A DNA stretch of 16,203 bases from the NCBI GenBank assembly GCA_937907415.1, contig CALCHY010000215.1, positions 1-16,203 on the forward strand. Direction: 5' to 3'. Position 1 is the stretch's first letter, and the number at the start of each line of letters is the position of its first letter. The DNA comes from an uncultured Trueperaceae bacterium (GTDB lineage: Bacteria; Deinococcota; Deinococci; Deinococcales; Trueperaceae). This document shows, one piece after another, positions 1-7,363 of this stretch. The notes beneath the pieces are model-generated. The model had not been told where the DNA came from, did not search any database, and saw nothing but the letters and a program-made list of their open reading frames with translations. The translations under genes were made by a program, and so were the position numbers.

Positions 1-310
1 AGAGGGCGCGCTTGATGGCGAGGTCCTCAGGGACCGCCTCGAACACCCACTCCGCCCGGTTGCCGTGCGGCAACTCATCAGCAACGGCCAGCCACTCGAG
101 CAGTTGCGCTGGGCGCTCCTTGAGGCGGCCCTTGGAGTAGAGCTTGGAGAACGTCTCTTCGAGACCCGCCTTGGCCGCGGCGGCCGCGCCAGGCGTGGGG
201 TCGACGAGCAACACCGGAGCCCCGGCCTGTAAGAGCAACTGCACGATGCCGCGGCCCATCGTGCCGCCGCCAAGCACGACCGCACCGCCTGCGCTCCAAC
301 GCTCGCTCAT
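1..310 (-). CDS. 3-hydroxyacyl-CoA dehydrogenase, N-terminal part (truncated by window edge)
   Basis: Reading the minus strand from the ATG at 310-308 gives an open frame of 103 codons that runs off the left edge. Residues about 8-29 form a Rossmann strand-turn-helix with the glycine-rich NAD motif GGGTMGRGI followed by an LLVDP strand end, and a later stretch reads WVFEAVPEDLAIK. Both are typical of the NAD-binding domain of 3-hydroxybutyryl/3-hydroxyacyl-CoA dehydrogenases, which oxidise 3-hydroxyacyl-CoA with NAD in fatty-acid or aromatic-acid breakdown. The start is supported by a TATAGT box at 319-324 eight bases upstream and no Shine-Dalgarno, so the mRNA is probably leaderless. It lies 44 bp downstream of pucR on the same strand. 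The exact substrate (hydroxybutyryl versus hydroxyadipyl-CoA) cannot be told from this fragment. Confidence 0.85.
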   Translation of the reverse strand, partial: MSERWSAGGAVVLGGGTMGRGIVQLLLQAGAPVLLVDPTPGAAAAAKAGLEETFSKLYSKGRLKERPAQLLEWLAVADELPHGNRAEWVFEAVPEDLAIKRAL

Positions 311-318
311 GTGATGCG

Positions 319-324
319 ACTATA
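319..324 (-). promoter_or_regulatory. -10 box TATAGT of the dehydrogenase gene, leaderless type
   Basis: TATAGT on the minus strand lies 8 bases before the ATG at 310, and there is no purine-rich ribosome site between them. The spacing would put the transcription start at or next to the A of ATG. No convincing -35 box is visible. Confidence 0.6.
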
Positions 325-354
325 GCCCCTGCGGTTCGCGGCGCTGCGGGCGGA

Positions 355-1866
355 CTAATCGTGCTCCACGCGGCGCGTGGCCAGCCACAGGCGCGCGAGG
401 TTCTTAGGGCTCGAGAGTGGCGCGCCGACCAGCTCCTCGATGCGCTTCAGGCGGTAACGCAAGGTGTTCACGTGCAGGCCGAGCTGAGCGGCGAGGGCGT
501 TCAAGTCGTTCGGGGCGGCTAGGTAGGCGGTGAGGGTGGCGAGGAGCTTGCCGTGAGGGTCCGCCTCCAGCAGCGGGGCGAGGATGCGCCGCTGCAGCGG
601 CTCGAGCCCGGGTTGTTGCCGTGAGAGCAGCAGGTCGATCGGGTCTACGTCGTCGAACGAGAAGAGTCCACCTTCTAGCGGCGCGCCCTCCAAGGCGAGG
701 CGGGCCTGGTCGTTGGCCTCCGCCACCCCTGCGAGGGTCGAGTGCACTTGGCTGAGGCCGATGCGCGCGCGACCGGCGGCCCCCAGCGCCGCGTTGGCGG
801 CCTCGAGCAGCGCTCCGCCCTGTTCTTGGCTTGGTTTGCCGCCCGGGACCGTGAAGGCGAACGTGGCCGTGCCGCCTTCGCTACCTGCCAGGACGGCAAC
901 TCCGCGCTGATGAAAGTAGTCCTCACCCGCCTCGCGTATCAGCGCAGCGGCGCGGTGGCCGGTGCCGCCGTCGGCTACGGCCACCAGATACGGCGTGCCC
1001 GGGCCGAACCCAGCAGCTGCGAGGCGCGGTGCAAGCGCGGAGGTGCTCGGCGCGGCCAACCACGCTGTTAGGAGGACCTCGCCAGCTGCCGCCACTGCCC
1101 TCACTTCTGACGCGGTGACCGCCGCTGCCGCGCTCAAGAAGGTGCGCGCGAGTTCCAGCCACGGCCGCGCCGACTCCGGCGCCTCGAACGCGAGCAGCAC
1201 GCCGTGGAGTCTGCCAGCGACTGCGACGCGGTAGAGGAGAGCCGGGCGCCCCCCGAGGCGCACCGCGCCCTCGTGCCAGGTCGTAACGGGCGCCGCGCCG
1301 GCCTCTGACGCTTGTGGCCGCCAGCTGCCTCTGCCTGCGCGCGCCATGACCTCACCCCATGGGCCAACGAGCACCAGGTCCAGGCCGGTGAGGCGGTTGA
1401 GGCGGTCGAGGAGGTCGCGCTCGGGCTTGGCTGCCGCCATCCCTTCGAGCAGGTAAGCCTGCGGTGCGGCCAACGACGGCCCAACGCCCTCCGTTAGCGC
1501 GACTAGGCCGCGCAACGCGGCGACTTCAACGAGTGCGGGCGCCACATCGGGTGGCGCCGTAACCAGCGCGGCGCCAGCCGCCGCGGCCCTAGCGGCCAAC
1601 TGTTCTGGGAGAGTGCGCCTAGTCGGGGTGAGCGCGTAGACGATGACGGCTGGCGCAGCGCGTAGCAGGTTGTCGCTCGAGGCCGCGCCCGCCACCTCGT
1701 CGGCTAGCGCGATCCTGAGGTCGCCTGGCGCCAACCACGCCCTGTCTGGGTAGTGCTCTGCCCACCTGACGGCGCGGTAACGGGCGTCCGCTGGCCCGGC
1801 CACCAGGGTCAGGCCGAGATCTGCCTGCGCGAGCAGTTCGGAGAGCGGAGAGCCGGTCAACGGCAT
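355..1866 (-). CDS. PucR-family transcriptional regulator
   Basis: A 503-residue protein. The N-terminal ~130 residues resemble a PucR sensory domain (ADLGLTLVAGPADARYRAVR, then LAPGDLRIAL). The middle ~200 residues are an Ala/Gly-rich GAF-like or CdaR-like region. The C-terminus holds the family's helix-turn-helix: LNALAAQLGLHVNTLRYRL followed by KRIEELVG. PucR/CdaR proteins control catabolic operons, usually neighbours, in response to a metabolite. The start is taken at the ATG 1866-1864, not the upstream in-frame start at 1935, because the 23 extra residues would be encoded by the palindromic promoter DNA and the sensory domain begins right after this Met. A TACAAT -10 box ends 6 bases upstream, indicating a leaderless mRNA. 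It is divergent from the flavin reductase, so regulation of the hydroxylase operon and of itself is likely. The effector is unknown. Confidence 0.88.
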   Translation of the reverse strand: MPLTGSPLSELLAQADLGLTLVAGPADARYRAVRWAEHYPDRAWLAPGDLRIALADEVAGAASSDNLLRAAPAVIVYALTPTRRTLPEQLAARAAAAGAALVTAPPDVAPALVEVAALRGLVALTEGVGPSLAAPQAYLLEGMAAAKPERDLLDRLNRLTGLDLVLVGPWGEVMARAGRGSWRPQASEAGAAPVTTWHEGAVRLGGRPALLYRVAVAGRLHGVLLAFEAPESARPWLELARTFLSAAAAVTASEVRAVAAAGEVLLTAWLAAPSTSALAPRLAAAGFGPGTPYLVAVADGGTGHRAAALIREAGEDYFHQRGVAVLAGSEGGTATFAFTVPGGKPSQEQGGALLEAANAALGAAGRARIGLSQVHSTLAGVAEANDQARLALEGAPLEGGLFSFDDVDPIDLLLSRQQPGLEPLQRRILAPLLEADPHGKLLATLTAYLAAPNDLNALAAQLGLHVNTLRYRLKRIEELVGAPLSSPKNLARLWLATRRVEHD

Positions 1867-1872
1867 GCCAGT

Positions 1873-1878
1873 ATTGTA
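1873..1878 (-). promoter_or_regulatory. -10 box TACAAT of pucR, leaderless type
   Basis: TACAAT on the minus strand sits 6 bases before the pucR ATG. The box is itself part of the left arm of palindrome 1 (1874-1889), so a protein bound to that palindrome would block this promoter. Confidence 0.55.
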
Positions 1879-1889
1879 GCGAACTACAA
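1874..1889. promoter_or_regulatory. Palindromic operator candidate 1 (pucR/hpaC spacer)
   Basis: Perfect inverted repeat TTGTAG-cgaa-CTACAA, overlapping the pucR -10 box. It shares the pattern ATTGTA-N5-CTAC(A/G)A with the second site at 1904-1919, exactly 30 bp away (about three helical turns). This fits a dimeric regulator, most simply the adjacent PucR protein, acting as autorepressor. Binding is inferred, not shown. Confidence 0.55.
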
Positions 1890-1903
1890 GAAGTGCGGTG
1901 AGA

Positions 1904-1919
1904 TTGTACGAACCTACGA
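1904..1919. promoter_or_regulatory. Palindromic operator candidate 2 (pucR/hpaC spacer)
   Basis: TTGTA-cgaacc-TACGA, a palindrome with one mismatch and the same ATTGTA-N5-CTAC(A/G)A pattern as site 1. It lies about 38 bp upstream of the hydroxylase-side GTG start, just upstream of where that promoter's -35 region should be, a position compatible with activation of the reductase operon. Confidence 0.5.
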
Positions 1920-1942
1920 TTCCCAGCGTACCCACGGCTAGT

Positions 1943-1948
1943 TACGCT
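1943..1948 (+). promoter_or_regulatory. Possible -10 box TACGCT of the flavin reductase gene
   Basis: TACGCT lies 8 bases before the GTG at 1957, with no Shine-Dalgarno in between, matching the leaderless pattern seen elsewhere in the window. It sits inside a small CTAG-N5-CTAG repeat (1938-1950). No clear -35 box is seen, as expected if an activator is needed. Confidence 0.4.
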
Positions 1949-1956
1949 AGGCGGTA

Positions 1957-2502
1957 GTGAACGCAACTGCCTCCCCCATCGACCACCGCACCTACCGTGA
2001 CGCCCTCGGCCGCTTCGCCACCGGCATCACGGTCGTGACGACCAGCGTCCCGCGCCAACCCGACGCGCCGATGACCGAACTCGACCCGCTCTTCCACGAC
2101 CGCGAGACCCTCGGGATCACCGTCAGCTCCTTCATGGCCGTATCGTTGGACCCGCCCCTGGTGGTCGTGTCCATCGACAAGCACGCCAAGGCGCACGCCA
2201 CGCTGCAAACGGCCGAACGGTTCGGGATCAGCGTCCTCGCGGAGGAACAGGGGTACCTCTCCGACCTCTTCGCTGGCAGACCGGTGGCCCGTCCGGGCCA
2301 ACCGTTCGAGGAGCTAGCTGGCTTCCCCGTCGTGAAGGGCGCCCTCACCCAGCTGGTCGTGAGCCGCCACAGCGCCTTCGAGGCCGGCGACCATACCCTC
2401 TACTTCGGCAAGGTCGAGGCCGTCAGGCAGCAGGACGGCGAACCGCTCCTCTACTTCCGTAGCGCCTACCACCGCCTGCCTGCGCCCGTCCAACCCCGCT
2501 AG
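1957..2502 (+). CDS. hpaC: Flavin reductase (HpaC-like), reductase partner of a two-component monooxygenase
   Basis: A 181-residue member of the flavin reductase-like domain family, which uses NAD(P)H to reduce free FMN or FAD for a partner oxygenase. Family hallmarks are [17 protein letters not shown] near residues 13-29, [20 protein letters not shown] at 53-72 (flavin-binding loop) and a C-terminal [13 protein letters not shown] stretch. It starts with GTG and appears leaderless. The segment between the first strand and GITVSSF (about residues 30-52) is longer than the ~10 residues I expect in HpaC relatives and is rich in Pro and Asp. It heads the plus-strand run that also holds the HpaB-type oxygenase, which supports the pairing even though a peptidase gene separates them. 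The gene symbol rests on context. Other two-component reductases look alike. Confidence 0.82.
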   Translation: MNATASPIDHRTYRDALGRFATGITVVTTSVPRQPDAPMTELDPLFHDRETLGITVSSFMAVSLDPPLVVVSIDKHAKAHATLQTAERFGISVLAEEQGYLSDLFAGRPVARPGQPFEELAGFPVVKGALTQLVVSRHSAFEAGDHTLYFGKVEAVRQQDGEPLLYFRSAYHRLPAPVQPR

Positions 2503-2578
2503 CAGGCGCGGGCGAGCCGCGGCGCCGTTTGGTAGCTTTGACGCTGGTGTAAGACCATCAGAGAAGGCGGTAACCAAC

Positions 2579-3982
2579 GTGAGCGAAGCACTCGCACGGG
2601 CCTTAGGGGCAGCGACCGAAGCGGCAGAAGACCAAGTCAAGCAGCTCATGGAGTTCGTGAGGATCCCGAGCGTCAGCACCGACCCAGCGCACGGCGCCGA
2701 CATAACAGCCGCAGCCGACTGGCTGGCAGAGCGCATGCGCCAAGTTGGCGTGCCGGACGTGAGCGTCATGCCAACGGCAGGCAACCCCGTCGTGCTTGGC
2801 CGCTGGCACCACGACCCTACCCTGCCAACCGTCATCATCTACGGCCACTACGACGTGCAACCGCCTGAACCGCTCGAGCTCTGGAACTCGAAGCCGTTCG
2901 AGCCGGAGTTGAGGGACGGCCGCCTCTACGGCCGTGGGGCAAGTGACGACAAGGCCGGCGTGCTGATCGCGCTAGGCGCCGTGGCTGCCACCGCCAAGGC
3001 GGGCGCAACGCCCCCGGTCAACGTCACCCTGCTCGTCGAGGGCGAGGAGGAGATCGGCAGCCCCAACCTGTCCGGGTTCCTCGCCGCCCACCGCGAACTC
3101 CTCAAGGCCGACTTGGCGATCAGCGCCGACGGCGGCATCTTCGACGTTGGCGTGCCGTCCGTCACCGTCGGTTCACGCGGGTTGGCTGGCGTCGAGGTAA
3201 CGGTGAACGGCGCGAACGCCGACCTGCACTCAGGCATGTTCGGCGGCGCAGTCGCCAACCCCATCATGGCGCTGGCGCACATCGTGTCGTCGTTGCAGGA
3301 CGAGCAGGGCCGCGTGCTGGTCGCGGGCTTCGAGGACGGCGTCGAGCCGTTGAGCCAAGACCTGCGCGCCGCCGTTGCCGCGGTGCCGGAAGAGGGCGCC
3401 GGGCCGGCCGCGCTAGGACTGAAGGGCTGGTGGGGCGACCCGAACTACACGCCAGCTGAACGCCGGGTCGTGCGCCCAACCCTCGAGGTCAACGGCATGT
3501 GGGGCGGCTACCAGGGCGGCGGCATCAAGACCGTGCTTCCGAAGGAGGCGCACGCCAAGATCACGTGCCGCCTAGTCGTCGGCCAAGACCCTGACCGGGT
3601 GGTCGAGGCGCTAAGCGAGCACATCCACAAGCACGCACCCGCCGGAGTGACGGTGACGGTCAAGCCGCTGGCCGGCAAGGGCCGCGCCTACCTCATGCCG
3701 CTCGACCACCCGGTGCTCGCCCTCGCGAGCGATGCCATGGAGGCCGCGTACGGGCCGCGACCGTTCCCCGTTTTCACGGGCGGCACCGTGCCAGTGGCCG
3801 AGCAGTTCGGCAGCGTGCTCGGCATGTGGTGCCTCTACTTCGCGTTCGGCGAACCAGACAACGGACTTCACGCGCCGAACGAGTTCTTCAGGGTAGCGGC
3901 GTTAGCGCAAGGCACCGACGCCACCGTCAGGCTCCTCTACTCGCTCGCGCGCTCACCAGAGGCGCTCGTAGCCCTAACCTGA
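2579..3982 (+). CDS. M20-family metallo-dipeptidase (CNDP/PepV-like)
   Basis: A 467-residue zinc peptidase of family M20 that cleaves dipeptides or related amide substrates in the cytoplasm; no signal peptide is present. The di-metal site can be traced: H90 and D92 in GHYDVQP, bridging D123 in [10 protein letters not shown]157-E158 in EGEEEIGS, D184 in SADGG and H431 in [10 protein letters not shown]217 in [10 protein letters not shown] is the lid-domain histidine that completes the site across the dimer. Length matches the family (about 450-480). The GTG start is preceded by AAGGCGGT eight bases upstream. The gene lies 76 bp after the flavin reductase and 21 bp before hpaB, so it is probably co-transcribed. 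Its link to aromatic hydroxylation is unclear; it could release an aromatic amino acid or hydrolyse an amide intermediate, but that is speculation. Confidence 0.92.
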   Translation: MSEALARALGAATEAAEDQVKQLMEFVRIPSVSTDPAHGADITAAADWLAERMRQVGVPDVSVMPTAGNPVVLGRWHHDPTLPTVIIYGHYDVQPPEPLELWNSKPFEPELRDGRLYGRGASDDKAGVLIALGAVAATAKAGATPPVNVTLLVEGEEEIGSPNLSGFLAAHRELLKADLAISADGGIFDVGVPSVTVGSRGLAGVEVTVNGANADLHSGMFGGAVANPIMALAHIVSSLQDEQGRVLVAGFEDGVEPLSQDLRAAVAAVPEEGAGPAALGLKGWWGDPNYTPAERRVVRPTLEVNGMWGGYQGGGIKTVLPKEAHAKITCRLVVGQDPDRVVEALSEHIHKHAPAGVTVTVKPLAGKGRAYLMPLDHPVLALASDAMEAAYGPRPFPVFTGGTVPVAEQFGSVLGMWCLYFAFGEPDNGLHAPNEFFRVAALAQGTDATVRLLYSLARSPEALVALT

Positions 3983-3986
3983 CGGC

Positions 3987-3994
3987 AGAGGAGG
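3987..3994 (+). promoter_or_regulatory. Strong Shine-Dalgarno of hpaB
   Basis: AGAGGAGG lies 9 bases before the ATG at 4004 and fixes that start. It contrasts with the leaderless genes in the window and marks hpaB as an internal operon gene. Confidence 0.8.
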
Positions 3995-4003
3995 CGACCA
4001 ACG

Positions 4004-5461
4004 ATGGCGGTGCGCAGCGGCGAGCAGTTCCTGGAGGGCCTGAGGCGCTCACCGCCTAACCTCTACGTGGACGGGGTGCGCGTCCTCGACCCAGCCGCGC
4101 ACCCAGCTACCGGAGCCGCGGCGCGCGCCATCGCGGAGCTCTACGACCTGCAGTCGCGCCCCGACCTGTTGGGCAGCATGACGTTCGCTGGCGTCGGTGG
4201 CGCGCGCGTTGGCATGAGTTTCCTCGAACCACAAACGGTCGACGACCTGCGCCGCCGCTCGCGCATGCACCGCACGTGGGCGAGGCACTCATTGGGGTTC
4301 ATCGGGCGCAGCCCCGACTACCTCAACGTCAACCTCATGGCCAGCGCTCGCGCCGCCAGCTACTTCGCGCGCGGCGATGAGCGCTTCGGCGCCAACATCC
4401 AGCGCTACTTCGAGCACGTGCGCGACAACGACCTGTGCCTCACGCACGCGCTCACGGACCCGCAAGTGAACCGCGCCGTTGCAACGGATCGCCTGCCAGA
4501 CCCGTACATCGCATTGGGAGTCGTCCGTGAGACGACGGAAGGCGTCGTCGTGCGGGGCGCGCGCATGCTCGCAACCCTGCCCATCGCGGACGAACTGCTC
4601 ATCTTCCCGGCCCCAGGCGGCCAGACGGCCGTTGATCCGACGCGCTACGCCCTCGCTTTCGCCGTGCCGTGCAACACTCCCGGCCTGACGTTCATCGCGC
4701 GCGAGCCGCTGTGGCCGCGCCGCAGCCGCGTAGACCACCCGTTGGGCTCACGCTTCGACGAACTAGACGCCCTCGTCACCTTCGACGACGTGCTCGTGCC
4801 GTGGGAGCGGGTCTTCCTGCTCGGCGACCCGGAGCTGGCGGCAGGCGTGTACGCAGCGACGAACGCCGTGTACCAGATGGGTCACCAAGTCCTCAACGTC
4901 AAGATCGTCAAGGCGCAGGCGTTCCTCGGCGTGGCAGAGCTCATCGTGCGCGCCATCGGCAGCGCCCAGTTCCAGCACGTGCAACAGAAGATGGCCGAGC
5001 TGATAACCGTCCTCGAGACCCTCGAGTCGCTCCTCACCCGGGCAGAAGAACGCGCCACCCCGGACGAACACGGCACCATGACGCCGGACCGCGCCACCAT
5101 GAACACGGCGCGCGCGTACTTCCCGCAGGTTTACCCGCGCATGGTCGAGATCCTGCAACTGCTAGGCGCCAGCGGCATGATCATGCTGCCGAGCGAAGGT
5201 GAACGCTCGGGGCCGATGGCCGACGCCATCGACAAGTACCTGCAGTCGAGCACCCTGGCGGCGGGCGAGCGGCTGCGGCTCTTCCGCCTCGCGTGGGACA
5301 TGACCATCTCCGCCTTCGGCGGGCGCCAGAACCTCTACGAGAAGTTCTTCTTCGGCGACCCGGTCCGCAACCAGGCGGCGCTTTACCACGCGTACGACAT
5401 GAGCGGCCCCCTCGCCCTCGTCGAGGCGTTCCTCGGCGCAAGCGACCAGACGGATGCCTAG
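4004..5461 (+). CDS. hpaB: 4-hydroxyphenylacetate 3-monooxygenase oxygenase component (HpaB family)
   Basis: A 485-residue flavin-dependent hydroxylase with the acyl-CoA-dehydrogenase-like fold of the HpaB family. These enzymes take reduced FAD from a separate reductase and ortho-hydroxylate a phenol. Recognisable stretches are the N-terminal RSGEQFLEGLRRSPPNLYVDG, GRSPDYLNVNLMA at 101-113, LCLTHALTDPQVNR at 144-157 and a C-terminal EKFFFGDPVRNQ. From memory, the Thermus enzyme binds substrate with Arg100, Tyr104 and His142. R102, Y106 and H148 stand at the equivalent motifs here, so the phenolic pocket appears intact. The likely partner reductase lies two genes upstream. The substrate could be 4-hydroxyphenylacetate, 4-hydroxybenzoate-like phenols or a chlorophenol. 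No ring-cleavage genes are in the window to decide this. Confidence 0.9.
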   Translation: MAVRSGEQFLEGLRRSPPNLYVDGVRVLDPAAHPATGAAARAIAELYDLQSRPDLLGSMTFAGVGGARVGMSFLEPQTVDDLRRRSRMHRTWARHSLGFIGRSPDYLNVNLMASARAASYFARGDERFGANIQRYFEHVRDNDLCLTHALTDPQVNRAVATDRLPDPYIALGVVRETTEGVVVRGARMLATLPIADELLIFPAPGGQTAVDPTRYALAFAVPCNTPGLTFIAREPLWPRRSRVDHPLGSRFDELDALVTFDDVLVPWERVFLLGDPELAAGVYAATNAVYQMGHQVLNVKIVKAQAFLGVAELIVRAIGSAQFQHVQQKMAELITVLETLESLLTRAEERATPDEHGTMTPDRATMNTARAYFPQVYPRMVEILQLLGASGMIMLPSEGERSGPMADAIDKYLQSSTLAAGERLRLFRLAWDMTISAFGGRQNLYEKFFFGDPVRNQAALYHAYDMSGPLALVEAFLGASDQTDA

Positions 5462-5514
5462 GCCTGGGTACGCCCAAGACGGAGTCAGTGCGGTCGGCAT
5501 GCGAGTATCGTGCC

Positions 5515-5520
5515 TAGACT
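5515..5520 (+). promoter_or_regulatory. Possible -10 box TAGACT upstream of the binding-protein gene
   Basis: TAGACT lies 70 bases before the ATG at 5591, in the 129-bp spacer after hpaB. The identical hexamer serves as the likely -10 of nfo and galT. This suggests that the binding protein has its own leadered promoter besides read-through from hpaB. No -35 box is convincing. Confidence 0.4.
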
Positions 5521-5538
5521 GAGGTATGAGGAGGCGGG

Positions 5539-5558
5539 GCCGCGCGTGAGCGCGCGGT
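5539..5558 (+). other. GC-only hairpin in the 5' leader of the binding-protein gene
   Basis: CGCGCG-tgag-CGCGCG at 5541-5556, extended by a C-G and a G-T pair, forms a compact 8-bp stem between the putative promoter and the Shine-Dalgarno (GGAGGG at 5581-5586). The loop contains the stop codon of a 7-codon arginine-rich reading frame that begins at 5526. It may be a chance structure in GC-rich DNA. Confidence 0.35.
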
Positions 5559-5590
5559 GCGCCGCCGCGACCAAGTCCCTGGAGGGAATC

Positions 5591-6805
5591 ATGCGTAAGT
5601 TGAACAGTCGTCCAACCTTCCTCGCGACGCTCGCCTTGGCCGTCTTCGGCTGGGCCCTGGTCGTGCCCGCCACGACCGGGTTAGGCGTGGCCCACGCCCA
5701 GTCGCAAGTCCTGCGCGTTGGGGCCGTGATCTCCAGCACCGGAGAGTCCGCAGCCCTCGGAGCGAGCGAGGCCAACACTCTCGCCCTCCTCGCCGAGCAG
5801 CTAGCTGGCCGCAGCGGGGTGCAGGTCGAGTTGAGCGTGCTCGACGACGGCTCGCAGGTCGAGAAGACCATCGAGCTCGTCAACGGGTTGCTAGCCGCGA
5901 ACGAGGTAGACGCCATCATCTGCTGCACACGCTCGGAGGCCGCCCTGGCCGTGGTTGCGCCCATGCAGGCTGCGCGGGTCCCGCTCATCAGCCTCGCGGC
6001 AGCAGCGCCGATCGCCAACCCGGCTGAGTCGCGCCGCTGGGTCTTCTCGACCGCGCCGTCCGACACTCTCATCCTGCACGGCGTAGTGGCCGACATGCGC
6101 GCCCGTGGCGTGAGCGACATGACCTTCGTTGGCCTGGCCGACGCGTTCGGGGAGAGCGGCCTAGTCGAGTTGCAGCTCCTCCTCCCAGGCAGTGGCATCA
6201 CCCTTGACACCGTCGTGCGCTACGACGCTCAAGCCACGTCCTACACGGCGCCCGTGCTTGCCGCCACGCTGTCGCGCCCGCAAGTGGTGCTCGTGTGGGG
6301 CATCGTCGACGACTCGGCGCGCATGGTCAGAGAACTGCGGACCCTAGGGTTCGGCGGCGACATCTACGTCAGCCACGGGGTCGGCAACCACCGCTTCATC
6401 GAACTAGCCGGCGCAGCCGCAGAAGGCGTGCGCTTGGCGGTAGGACCGCTGCTCGTCGCGGCAGACCTCGCGGCCACCGCCCCAGGGCGAGACGTGAGCT
6501 TGGCGTACGCCAACGCCTACGCCGCCGCCTACCCGGGTGAGACGGCCACTACTTTCGGCGGGCACGCATACGACGCCGTGATGGCGCTCGTGAACGCGGC
6601 CGACTTCGCTGATGCGCGTGGGGCGTTCGACACCGCTGACCACGTCGCCAGGCGCTTGGCGTTGCGCGACGCCATCGAGGGCATGGGCCCGTTCGTCGGC
6701 ATCGGCGGGGTGTTCGACTTCACCGGCACCGATCACTCAGGACTTGACGACCGCGCTAACGTGATCGCAGAGATCAAGGACGGCGCCTGGCGCTTGGCTC
6801 ACTGA
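5591..6805 (+). CDS. ABC transporter substrate-binding protein, branched-chain amino acid type (Peripla_BP_6)
   Basis: A 404-residue exported binding protein. Residues 1-36 form a signal peptide: basic MRKLNSR, a hydrophobic core, then AHA before QSQVLRVG, which suggests signal peptidase I cleavage near residue 36 and no lipobox cysteine. The mature part opens with LRVGAVISSTGESAALG, the typical first strand of LivJ-like proteins, and continues with a two-lobe type I fold (VDAIICCTRSEAAL, VLVWGIVDDSARMVRELR, GGHAYDAVMAL). The ATG at 5591 is chosen over the upstream in-frame GTG at 5510 because GGAGGG lies just before it and the signal peptide starts there. No permease or ATPase gene is nearby, so it is an orphan that must work with a distant transporter. 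Its ligand may be an aromatic acid or amino acid; context with hpaB hints at the former. Confidence 0.88.
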   Translation: MRKLNSRPTFLATLALAVFGWALVVPATTGLGVAHAQSQVLRVGAVISSTGESAALGASEANTLALLAEQLAGRSGVQVELSVLDDGSQVEKTIELVNGLLAANEVDAIICCTRSEAALAVVAPMQAARVPLISLAAAAPIANPAESRRWVFSTAPSDTLILHGVVADMRARGVSDMTFVGLADAFGESGLVELQLLLPGSGITLDTVVRYDAQATSYTAPVLAATLSRPQVVLVWGIVDDSARMVRELRTLGFGGDIYVSHGVGNHRFIELAGAAAEGVRLAVGPLLVAADLAATAPGRDVSLAYANAYAAAYPGETATTFGGHAYDAVMALVNAADFADARGAFDTADHVARRLALRDAIEGMGPFVGIGGVFDFTGTDHSGLDDRANVIAEIKDGAWRLAH

Positions 6806-6823
6806 CCAACGCTGCGTTTACTG

Positions 6824-6857
6824 GTGGGCCGCGGCGCTGTTCCTGGCCGCGGCCCAC
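6824..6857. terminator. Bidirectional stem-loop terminator between convergent genes
   Basis: A perfect 11-bp inverted repeat, GTGGGCCGCGG and CCGCGGCCCAC, with a 12-base loop, sits 18 bp after the binding-protein stop codon and 10 bp after the dinB stop on the other strand. There is no T-run on either side, so it is either an atypical intrinsic terminator or an RNA-end stabiliser. Confidence 0.7.
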
Positions 6858-6867
6858 TCAGGTTCTG

Positions 6868-7353
6868 TCAACCGATCGGGTTGTCGAGGCCGGCAGCGCG
6901 CCGGTAGAGCATCAGTTGGCCGAGGTGGTAGGTTTCGTGCCACACGAGGAACTCAAGGCGCTCACGCACACTCCTGCGGCCGGCTGGCGCGGCCAACTGC
7001 TCCGGCGTTAGCGCCGCGATCGCCTCGAGCAGCGGCACGTTGGCCAGCTCGTACGCCCTCAGCTGCTCGGCTAGCGTCGCCGTGGCCTCCGCGGTTGGTT
7101 TGCTGCCGTAGCCGAAGGCCTCGTCCGTCTCGGCAGGCCGCACGCGGTCTTCGCCGAGGAGCGCGAGGATGGAGTCACGGTTACTGACCAGGTGGCCAAC
7201 CAACCAGTTCATGTGGCTGCCGTCCTCGACCAAGGGTTGGAGGGCGGCCGCCTCGGGCATGTCTGCGGTTAGTTGCAGCACCATCCGGTGATTACGCGTC
7301 AAAGTGTCTGCGAGGGTGGTGCGGAGGAACTCCGCCGCTAGTTGGTCCGTCAT
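6868..7353 (-). CDS. DinB/YfiT-fold family protein
   Basis: A 161-residue four-helix-bundle protein of the DinB superfamily. The metal-binding triad is visible: H54 in NWLVGHLVSNRDSIL, then H139 and H143 in VWHETYHLGQL. Proteins of this fold bind a divalent metal and many are thiol (bacillithiol, mycothiol or glutathione) transferases or of unknown function; despite the name they are not DNA polymerases. The start is set at the ATG 7353-7351, where GAGGTGA lies a few bases upstream, and not at the in-frame start at 7395. The nfo stop codon lies 10 bp upstream and overlaps this ribosome site, so translation is probably coupled. The family is expanded in Deinococcus, in line with the suggested host. 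Confidence 0.85.
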   Translation of the reverse strand: MTDQLAAEFLRTTLADTLTRNHRMVLQLTADMPEAAALQPLVEDGSHMNWLVGHLVSNRDSILALLGEDRVRPAETDEAFGYGSKPTAEATATLAEQLRAYELANVPLLEAIAALTPEQLAAPAGRRSVRERLEFLVWHETYHLGQLMLYRRAAGLDNPIG

Positions 7354-7363
7354 GGGTGTCACC

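Noticed and set aside
4289..5158. Long antisense open frames opposite hpaB
   Set aside because: No homology-like motifs or ribosome sites. The sense strand encodes a complete HpaB protein.
5510..5590. Upstream in-frame GTG start for the ABC binding protein
   Set aside because: It would add 27 residues before a clear signal peptide. The ATG at 5591 has GGAGGG directly upstream.
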